Source: Methanobacteriota archaeon (lineage in GTDB: Archaea; Thermoplasmatota; Poseidoniia; Poseidoniales; Poseidoniaceae). From it: 19,204 bases of DNA. The DNA is taken from contig JAAZUV010000011.1 in assembly GCA_018623995.1 (NCBI GenBank), positions 1-19,204 of the forward strand, given 5' to 3'. The number at the start of each line of letters is the position of its first letter. The stretch's first letter is position 1. Positions 13,556-19,204 of the stretch are shown piece after piece. A program made the position numbers and the translations under genes. The notes below the pieces were generated by a model. The model was not told the origin of the DNA, made no database searches, and saw only the letters and a list, made by a program, of their open reading frames with translations.

Positions 13556-16500
13556 ATGCGAATTACTGTGCTAACAATCCTTCTGCTTGCTGCATTTCAT
13601 CCAATGATAAGCACAAATACACTCGAAGAACTTCCTGTGCCGAGCTTTAGTGATTCAGACGGTGTTGAACTGATTGTGGAATCAGAGCCGAACGACTCAA
13701 ACACAACCGGCCAGGAAGTCTATCCAGGTGATGTTGTACGAGGTACTGTTGACATGTGGTCTGATCAACAGGATTGGTATTCTGTCTGGTTGGAACCAGG
13801 TCAAACACTCCTCTTGACGCTGTCACACGCTTCTGGCGATGGCGTTTCGATGTCTGTTTGGGATGAAGAAAACACCAATTATGGTGCAAGCAACCCTGCA
13901 AAGACACGTGATACGTTGTTCCTTGGCGAAGATGAAACTTCGGTTGGAGGCGTTTACAGCGTAGCCATCAATGCCACGATGACGGAAGCAGGTGGCGGCG
14001 CTTATGTCCTTGAAATCGATGCGGGATATGTTGTGAACTGGTATGCTCCTGAGGTCGGTTGGAATGTGGCTTCTGACATCTACGATGCAAACGGGAACAT
14101 CATGTACACCTCCGTTCTTGATTCCTACCAATTCGCTCAAGCATCGTCCACAAACACACAGTCTGCTCCAGTCTGGACCAATGGTGATTTCTGGAACTTT
14201 TCTGTATCGATGCCTTCGATGTTCGGCGTGAGCTACGAAGAATATCATCAAATGACTGTGACAGGAACTGACACTGTTTCAGGGAAAGAGTGCTACACTG
14301 TTAGCATTGTAGGAAAAGCAACCTTGGAAATGAGTTTACCAGGCTTGGATACCAAAACAGTAGATGAAGAAAATGGTGTAGCTTGCTATGCAAAGGACAC
14401 GCTTGCTTTAGTCCACGAAAACATCACATTCACCTCCAGAATTGAAACAGATTCTAGCTTTGAAATGATGAGCACCTCTGGCCGCAGTTGTGTAGATGAC
14501 TTCGGCGATCCTGACGAAGATTGTGATGGCGTTTCCGACGATTGGGACGACTGCCCTGGCACAGCAAACGGTGCAGAAGTCGATGCTTTGGGCTGCTCAG
14601 AAGCCCAGAACAACGGCGGTGGCGGAGGTGGTTCCGATGATACCGACGGTGATGGAATTCCAGATTCGAACGATGCTTGTCCAAACGAATATGCAGACGC
14701 CCAAAATGACGCCGATAATGATGGCTGCCCGGATGAAAACGGTGGCGGCAACAGCGGAGGTGGCACAGGAGCATCTGATGCGGATGGTGATGGCGTCGAT
14801 GACGCTGATGACGACTGCCCTAACACCCCTTCCAGTGAGAGTGTCGACTTCTTTGGCTGCAGTGAGAGCCAAAATGGCGGCGGCAACAACGGCGGCGGCA
14901 ACAACGGTGGCGGCAATGGAGGCGGAGGCTTCGGTGGAGGCGGTTCCGGCAACGGAGGCTACATCGATGAAGGATGCATTCCGAGTGGTTTTGACATGAA
15001 TGAAAAAACCGTGATTCGGTCTGATTTAACCTACGCAAACGGCTTGGATGCATTCAACTTCCCGCTCACGGAAGGCAAGGTCTGGAGTGACGCTGCTGTT
15101 GGAACTGGAACGCTCGAACTTTCAATCGAAATCGGTGGATGCATCCTCTTGGACATGGCCCTCGATGCCTCTGATGCCCTACCACTCAATTATCGCCACA
15201 TTGGCACTGAATCCTTCACAGTGGGATCTTCAACAGTCACTGCGAACGGTGTGCAAGTGTTCTCTGGTCGAGAAGGAAACAACGATTGGGCTACACCTGA
15301 TTTCACTATTCTTCCAAGCGTACCTGACAATGTGGCACGAATGGGTCTACCATTCGCTGCCTGGATCAATGTCGTTGGATTCAATGAATTTGACGAGACT
15401 GTTGCCATTAGCGCAACCGTGAATGCTGAGAATGCACCACTCATGTACGACAATCAGCAACTCTCCATCGATGAACTCGGTGCTGTAGTTGTCGATACCA
15501 TGAACATGTCAAGTGGGGACTACGTTCTTTCAATTATGGGGGCCCACGATGGCTTTGAGCGGTCTGTTGACGTTGCTTTCACGGTAGACAACGACCCTGA
15601 TTTCGAGATCATTGCGTTCGATCCATGGCTCGTCGTGCCAGGTGGTGTACCTTGGGAACTTCCAACACCAATCTTCATTGAACCACTCAATGGATTTGGA
15701 GCGGATGTTGCTGTGAGTGTAACACTACCAAGCGACACCAACATCTCCGGAACACTCGACTTTGCTTCTGGTACGACACCATTCATGTCTGTTTTGACAC
15801 TCTCCGTGCCTGAAAATCTTCCAGCAGGCGATTACACAATCATCGTCACCGGAACATCTGGTTCGACCGTCAAATCCGATGAGATCACACTGAGCATTAC
15901 CTCACTGCCAGAATTTACGCTCGACATTGACAATCGTGAACAACTTCTCACCACTGAAGAGACCATGGCCATTAGCGGAGCAATCAATGCGCACAATGGT
16001 CTTGACTTGACGCTTGGTGGCGCACTCGATATCATCATCGAGCCGTACAATCAGAAGTTGCTGGATAGTGCCGTCATCACGTGGGGTGCTATTGATGCAA
16101 ACGGAGATTTGACTTTTGAGGTGAGTTTCATGCTCGATGAGGAGATTCCACTGCACAATTACAACATCCAATTGAATGTTGTAACGCTTGATGGTGGTAT
16201 CGCCCACGCTGCATCCGTAGCGTTCGTGACGGAATCATCAACCATCTCTGGAACTGCGACCGCTGCAAGCACATCGTCTGTATCTTCAGGCAACACAGAA
16301 GAACACGATGGTACAGATTCTTCAGCTCAAAACATTGTCGAGGAAAGTGAGGAACAGAACGACGCAAGCGGGGATTCTGAAACGAAATCTGAGTCTGAGT
16401 CGAAATCATCCAACACACTGGTGATTGTTGGCTCCTCCGTCGCTGTGATTGCCATCGCAGCAGTTGTTGGCTTCCTTGTCATGCGAGGCCGTGCATCAGG

Positions 16501-16849
16501 AACTGTATCAAAGGATTTCAGTCAGCAACTTTGGAATCAAGAACCCGCGGTTGCACAGCCTGCACAACCGATCCACACGCAACAAACGGCTGCGATTCCT
16601 ATGCAATCTCAACCAGTTCAGCAAGCTCCTGTGGTTCAACAACCAGTTGCACCTGCAGTTGCCCCTGCTCCACCACAGGCGATGGCAACGGCGCCACCAC
16701 CACCTGCTCAACCAGACCGAGTCGCCGATTACACTGGCCTACCACCTGGTGGACAGTATGATCAATCGACTGGGCAGACCATCTACATTGGACCTGATCA
16801 GAGCCGATGGCAGATGATGCCAGATGGTAGTTTCAACCGTATCGGATGA
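13556..16849 (+). CDS. Large cell-surface protein: PPC domain, thrombospondin type 3 repeats, Ig-like domains, C-terminal membrane anchor and short cytosolic tail
   Basis: A 1097-residue exported protein. In order: signal peptide (1-20, MRITVLTILLLAAFHPMIST); a PPC-like beta domain (about 40-155, beginning VESEPNDSNTTGQEVYPGD); a beta domain with WTNGDFWNFSV and ECYTVSIVGKA (about 160-300); three Asp-rich thrombospondin type 3 calcium-binding units (about 315-436, such as DADGDGVDDADDDCPNTP) joined by Gly/Asn linkers; a long Gly-rich spacer (441-468); several Ig-like beta domains (about 485-900); an acidic Ser-rich stalk (about 905-952); one membrane helix (954-976, ending at the stop-transfer MRGR); and a Pro/Gln-rich cytosolic part (about 990-1055) finishing with a compact Tyr/Trp/Gly motif. 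Such anchored proteins are typical of marine Group II archaea. The binding target is unknown; adhesion or polymer capture is a guess. No catalytic motif was seen. Confidence 0.85.
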   Translation: MRITVLTILLLAAFHPMISTNTLEELPVPSFSDSDGVELIVESEPNDSNTTGQEVYPGDVVRGTVDMWSDQQDWYSVWLEPGQTLLLTLSHASGDGVSMSVWDEENTNYGASNPAKTRDTLFLGEDETSVGGVYSVAINATMTEAGGGAYVLEIDAGYVVNWYAPEVGWNVASDIYDANGNIMYTSVLDSYQFAQASSTNTQSAPVWTNGDFWNFSVSMPSMFGVSYEEYHQMTVTGTDTVSGKECYTVSIVGKATLEMSLPGLDTKTVDEENGVACYAKDTLALVHENITFTSRIETDSSFEMMSTSGRSCVDDFGDPDEDCDGVSDDWDDCPGTANGAEVDALGCSEAQNNGGGGGGSDDTDGDGIPDSNDACPNEYADAQNDADNDGCPDENGGGNSGGGTGASDADGDGVDDADDDCPNTPSSESVDFFGCSESQNGGGNNGGGNNGGGNGGGGFGGGGSGNGGYIDEGCIPSGFDMNEKTVIRSDLTYANGLDAFNFPLTEGKVWSDAAVGTGTLELSIEIGGCILLDMALDASDALPLNYRHIGTESFTVGSSTVTANGVQVFSGREGNNDWATPDFTILPSVPDNVARMGLPFAAWINVVGFNEFDETVAISATVNAENAPLMYDNQQLSIDELGAVVVDTMNMSSGDYVLSIMGAHDGFERSVDVAFTVDNDPDFEIIAFDPWLVVPGGVPWELPTPIFIEPLNGFGADVAVSVTLPSDTNISGTLDFASGTTPFMSVLTLSVPENLPAGDYTIIVTGTSGSTVKSDEITLSITSLPEFTLDIDNREQLLTTEETMAISGAINAHNGLDLTLGGALDIIIEPYNQKLLDSAVITWGAIDANGDLTFEVSFMLDEEIPLHNYNIQLNVVTLDGGIAHAASVAFVTESSTISGTATAASTSSVSSGNTEEHDGTDSSAQNIVEESEEQNDASGDSETKSESESKSSNTLVIVGSSVAVIAIAAVVGFLVMRGRASGTVSKDFSQQLWNQEPAVAQPAQPIHTQQTAAIPMQSQPVQQAPVVQQPVAPAVAPAPPQAMATAPPPPAQPDRVADYTGLPPGGQYDQSTGQTIYIGPDQSRWQMMPDGSFNRIG
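14498..14863 (+). repeat. Thrombospondin type 3 repeat region of the surface-protein gene (three units)
   Basis: Three related coding units carry the DxDxDG calcium-binding pattern followed by a Cys-Pro: EDCDGVSDDWDDCPGT, DTDGDGIPDSNDACPNEY and DADGDGVDDADDDCPNTP. Units one and three end alike, VDALGCSEAQNN and VDFFGCSESQNG, which suggests internal duplication together with the linker. Confidence 0.8.
14876..14959 (+). repeat. In-frame Gly/Asn microsatellite-like repeat
   Basis: The 15-bp unit GGCGGCGGCAACAAC occurs twice exactly in a row (14876-14905) and then degenerates through GGTGGCGGCAAT into GGAGGCGGAGGC runs. It encodes GGGNNGGGNNGGGNGGGG and so on, a flexible linker between the calcium-binding repeats and the Ig-like part. 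The unit is a multiple of three, so copy-number changes by slippage would keep the reading frame. Confidence 0.8.
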
Positions 16850-16931
16850 AGACGTAAAGCGATAAATCCTCCAAGGTTCTTACAACAGCCTTGAAGAACA
16901 GGGTCTGTTCCAAAAGAACAGGGGGGTTCGT
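16850..16931 (+). promoter_or_regulatory. Leader/promoter of the DRG GTPase gene with a short direct repeat and alternative hairpins
   Basis: An 82-nt gap. GATAAATCC near 16861 is a possible weak TATA element. The decamer AAGAACAGGG occurs twice, at 16894-16903 and 16914-16923; the second copy runs into the GGGGGG ribosome-binding site of the GTG start at 16932. The intervening TGTTC (16906-16910) can pair with GAACA in either copy, and GTTCTT at 16876-16881 can pair with AAGAAC of the first, so mutually exclusive hairpins are possible. Function is not established. Confidence 0.35.
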
Positions 16932-18047
16932 GTGGCGACGATTAAAGAGCAAATCGAGATGATTCGCGCTGAAATCGATAAGACGCAAAAGAACAAGGCC
17001 ACCAATGCCCACATTGGGAAGTTGAAGGCCAAGATTGCCCAACTTAAACTCAAGGAAGAAAAAGCGGCTGCACACTCGAAAGCGAGTGGTGGTGGCAAGG
17101 GCTTCGAAGTCAAGAAGTCCGGTGATGCGACCGTTTCGCTTGTTGGTTTTCCTTCCGTCGGTAAGTCGACATTGATTTCCAAAGTGACTGATGCTCATTC
17201 TGAAGCAGGCGGATATGCCTTTACCACACTCACGTGTATTCCTGGTGTTATGGAACATCGTGGTGCGAAAATACAGATTCTCGACTTGCCTGGATTGATC
17301 AAAGGTGCTGCAGAAGGAAAAGGAAGAGGAAAAGAAATCCTCAACGTGATTCGTTCCTCTGACATGGTCCTCTACATCGTTGACCCATTCCAAGACGGAC
17401 ATTTTACTGTCCTTCATCGAGAACTGCACAATTCTGGTCTTCGATTAAATCAACAGAAGCCTCCTGTCTTCATCAAGCGTGTCGATAAAGGTGGAATCGA
17501 TGTACGGACAACGGTTGAACAAACGCATCTTACTCCTGAAGAAATGGGCGATATCATTCGATCGTTTGGTTATACATCTGCGATTGTAACGTTGCGACAG
17601 GATACAACAGCTGAACAAATTGTTGATTGTTTAGCAGGAAACATCGTCTATGAAAAAGCAGTTATCGCTATCAACAAAATTGACATTGCAACGCCAGAGG
17701 ATATTGAAAGAGCCAAATCGGGGCTCCCCAGCGATTGGCCAATCATGGAAATATCGGCGTTCAAGGACATTGGACTCACGGAACTAAAGGACTTCATTTA
17801 CGACAATCTTGGCTTCATGCGCATCTTCCTGAAGCCACAAGGACAAGAAGCTGATTTGGAGGAACCTCTGATTGTCAAGGACGATTCAACCGTTGAAACA
17901 ATCTGCAACAAGTTGCATCGCGACTTTGTACGAAAATTCCGCTTCGCTCGAATCAAGGGCCCCTCTGCGAAGTTTGACTGGCAGCGTGTCGGACTTGATC
18001 ACCAACTCAAAGATGGTGACCTCCTAACCATCGTGGTGAAGCGATGA
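16932..18047 (+). CDS. DRG-family (Rbg/DRG) GTPase with C-terminal TGS domain
   Basis: A 371-residue translation-associated GTPase of the Obg/DRG group, shared by archaea and eukaryotes; eukaryotic members bind ribosomes and help translation elongation. The N-terminal helical region (1-50) is basic. GTPase motifs are G1 GFPSVGKST (72-80), G2 FTTLT (97-101), G3 DLPG (118-121) with a Gly-rich AAEGKGRGKE after it as in Obg proteins, G4 NKID (248-251) and G5 ISAF (274-277). The inserted region (about 155-240) is the DRG-specific S5D2L-like part, and residues about 295-370 form the TGS domain, ending KDGDLLTIVVKR. The start is a GTG at 16932 supported by GGGGGG a few nt upstream. Its last codons overlap the next gene by 4 nt. 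Confidence 0.94.
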   Translation: MATIKEQIEMIRAEIDKTQKNKATNAHIGKLKAKIAQLKLKEEKAAAHSKASGGGKGFEVKKSGDATVSLVGFPSVGKSTLISKVTDAHSEAGGYAFTTLTCIPGVMEHRGAKIQILDLPGLIKGAAEGKGRGKEILNVIRSSDMVLYIVDPFQDGHFTVLHRELHNSGLRLNQQKPPVFIKRVDKGGIDVRTTVEQTHLTPEEMGDIIRSFGYTSAIVTLRQDTTAEQIVDCLAGNIVYEKAVIAINKIDIATPEDIERAKSGLPSDWPIMEISAFKDIGLTELKDFIYDNLGFMRIFLKPQGQEADLEEPLIVKDDSTVETICNKLHRDFVRKFRFARIKGPSAKFDWQRVGLDHQLKDGDLLTIVVKR

Positions 18048-18457
18048 AGCATTTGTGGCCTTACCACAAAGACGCACTTGCACTCGGATTAGGTGCATTT
18101 TTCATCTACGTTGGAATTCTTCACTTCATCGATGTCGAATGGTTCACACCGATCGTACCTGAAGCTCTTCCATTCAGTGCAGAATTTTGGGTCATCATCA
18201 GCGGCATACCAGAGGTCCTCTGCGGAATAGGACTCATCCTCCGGCCGACACGAGCCATTGCAGGAAAGGCCACAGTGGCCCTTCTCATCGTTCTGTATTG
18301 GGCGAATCTCAACATGTGGATCAACGACATTCCACTGAATGGAAACACCTTCCCATTGTGGGCACACATCCTTCGTGCTCTTGCACAACTTGGCATGATT
18401 GCTGTCGCTGCCTATCTCGGCGAGTGGATTCGAGAAATCAAACTCGACGAGGATTAG
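18044..18457 (+). CDS. Small DoxX-like integral membrane protein
   Basis: A 137-residue protein with four hydrophobic segments (about 12-27, 45-67, 73-92 and 105-125). The pattern GILHFIDVEWFTPIVPEALP, then SGIPEVLCGIGLILRPTRAIAGKA and a late WAHILRALAQLGMI matches small DoxX-like membrane proteins, whose role is mostly unknown. There is no redox or catalytic motif. The start codon overlaps the DRG stop (ATGA), implying translational coupling, though a functional link between the two products is not evident. The TAG stop overlaps the TAA of the convergent surface-protein gene by 3 nt. Confidence 0.75.
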   Translation: MKHLWPYHKDALALGLGAFFIYVGILHFIDVEWFTPIVPEALPFSAEFWVIISGIPEVLCGIGLILRPTRAIAGKATVALLIVLYWANLNMWINDIPLNGNTFPLWAHILRALAQLGMIAVAAYLGEWIREIKLDED

Positions 18458-19204
18458 ACCCACTTATCGTCTCCATCTTCGCCGTTTCGGACACGAATGA
18501 AGGCGATGAGAAGAACAAGAACGGTGATGAGGATCCCAATTTGAACGACACCACTTGAAACCGAAGAGGATGTTTGCTCACCATCGTCACCATCAGTCGG
18601 GTCGTTTGGATTCGTTGGATTTGGATTGGTGTTCTCTCCATCAACATCGATGGTAACCGAGATGCTACTTTGATTGAGATTGCCTGAAGCATCAGCACTC
18701 TCGACCAACAACTCATACACACCGTTTGCATAGGCCTCTGTGATGAATTCGTGGTTCTTCTTGGTTGCAAATGCATCCTCGTGAATTGTTGTACCTGCGA
18801 TTGAAACAATCTCTGTAGCGCTTTCCGAGGTGTACCATGTGACTCGGATTCGACCATCATCGAGAACTTCAGCATCCAAATTCAACAGTTCAGGAGCCTT
18901 TTCGTCAACGACGCTGCTGGTGTTGAAGTACAGGACAACATCCTCCGTTCCTTCAGCTCGAACGAACACCCAATAGGACGTTCCAACTTCGAGTTCAGTA
19001 AGTGTCACAGCATGATCTGTTCCTTCAGCCGTTTCAAGAACATTTGTCGTTGCATCGATAGGCTGTTGGTCTGCAAGAGCGTATTGAATGGATGTAGTTG
19101 CAGACACCGTTGTTGACCATGTCAAGACGGCGCTTGAAGATGTGACCGTTTCAACAGATGCTCCGAAAATCTGTTGAGGAATCTCAGGCATTTCAAATCC
19201 GGTC
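18454..19204 (-). CDS. Membrane-anchored surface protein with fibronectin type III-like domains, C-terminal part, truncated by window edge
   Basis: The frame is open to the right edge; the first ATG inside the window (19191) is internal, since the preceding codons (TGFE) continue without a stop. The visible 249 residues hold two fibronectin type III-like beta domains. The first covers SSSAVLTWSTTVSATTSIQY to GTSYWVFVRAEG, and the second covers APELLNLDAEV to GVYELLVESADASGN. An Asn/Pro/Thr/Asp linker, one membrane helix (VVQIGILITVLVLLIAFIRV) and a short acidic cytosolic tail ending GEDGDDKWV follow. The protein is therefore probably exported and anchored at its C-terminus. Unlike the 1097-residue surface protein nearby, it lacks the Pro/Gln-rich tail. 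Ligand unknown. Confidence 0.82.
   Translation of the reverse strand, partial: TGFEMPEIPQQIFGASVETVTSSSAVLTWSTTVSATTSIQYALADQQPIDATTNVLETAEGTDHAVTLTELEVGTSYWVFVRAEGTEDVVLYFNTSSVVDEKAPELLNLDAEVLDDGRIRVTWYTSESATEIVSIAGTTIHEDAFATKKNHEFITEAYANGVYELLVESADASGNLNQSSISVTIDVDGENTNPNPTNPNDPTDGDDGEQTSSSVSSGVVQIGILITVLVLLIAFIRVRNGEDGDDKWV

Noticed and set aside
14386..14952. Minus-strand open frame of Pro/Ser-rich repeats
   Set aside because: It is the complement of the Gly-rich and Asp-rich repeat coding of the surface protein; its low complexity follows from that.
14876..14959. Short tandem repeats considered as a CRISPR array
   Set aside because: The units are 15 bp, directly adjacent, lack spacers and encode Gly/Asn in the surface-protein frame.
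16872..16899. Possible H-type pseudoknot (CAAGG/CCTTG with TTCTT/AAGAA)
   Set aside because: The first two strands are directly joined with no loop to cross the helix groove, so the fold is sterically unlikely; simple hairpins explain the complementarity.

Overview
This window looks like a piece of the genome of a mesophilic marine euryarchaeon, most likely Marine Group II/III (Poseidoniales-like, Thermoplasmatota). The archaeal signs are a ThiR-type regulator (HTH plus ThiN domain), archaeal NadM, a DRG/Rbg GTPase with a TGS domain, a COG2108-type radical SAM protein, TATA-like boxes about 26 nt before start codons, and large surface proteins with thrombospondin-type repeats, one C-terminal membrane anchor and a short cytosolic tail. 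GrpE and the thiBPQ transporter are of bacterial type, as is common in this group. The assignment is an inference; no rRNA or other taxonomic marker is present. The DNA is gene-dense, of moderate GC content, and I saw no mobile element, CRISPR array, tRNA or rRNA.

Layout. (1) 1-1800, minus strand: a glutamate/cysteine-sulfinate-type PLP decarboxylase followed after 16 nt by gcvT, which runs off the left edge. (2) 1917-6976, plus strand: a compact thiamine operon, thiR-thiB-thiP-thiQ, ending in a PAP2-family membrane phosphatase/phosphotransferase gene that overlaps thiQ. (3) 6973-10283, minus strand: pdxT, then a radical SAM protein of unknown function, then a thioredoxin-CcdA fusion. (4) 10392-12128, plus strand: a class V aminotransferase and nadM. 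(5) 12129-13471, minus strand: a Trp-rich protein of unknown function, then grpE. (6) 13556-16849, plus strand: a 1097-residue cell-surface protein. (7) 16932-18457, plus strand: a DRG GTPase and a small DoxX-like membrane protein. (8) 18454-19204, minus strand: the C-terminal part of a second surface protein with fibronectin type III-like domains, cut by the right edge.

How the genes fit together. Much of the left two thirds concerns cofactors and enzymes that use them: thiamine uptake and its regulator (B1), PdxT (B6/PLP), NadM (NAD), and two PLP enzymes. The thiamine operon is the clearest functional unit. Its regulator is the first gene, the transporter follows with overlapping or nearly overlapping cistrons, and the PAP2 gene at the end suggests (inference) dephosphorylation of phosphorylated thiamine or lipid carriers. 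All three convergent gene pairs end with overlapping or directly abutting stop codons, so there is no spacer for conventional intergenic terminators.

The points I would look at first are the PAP2 gene in the thiamine operon, the start of the decarboxylase gene (its strong Shine-Dalgarno site points to a start in a different frame), the fully overlapping convergent stops, and the domain architecture and cytosolic tail of the surface protein.
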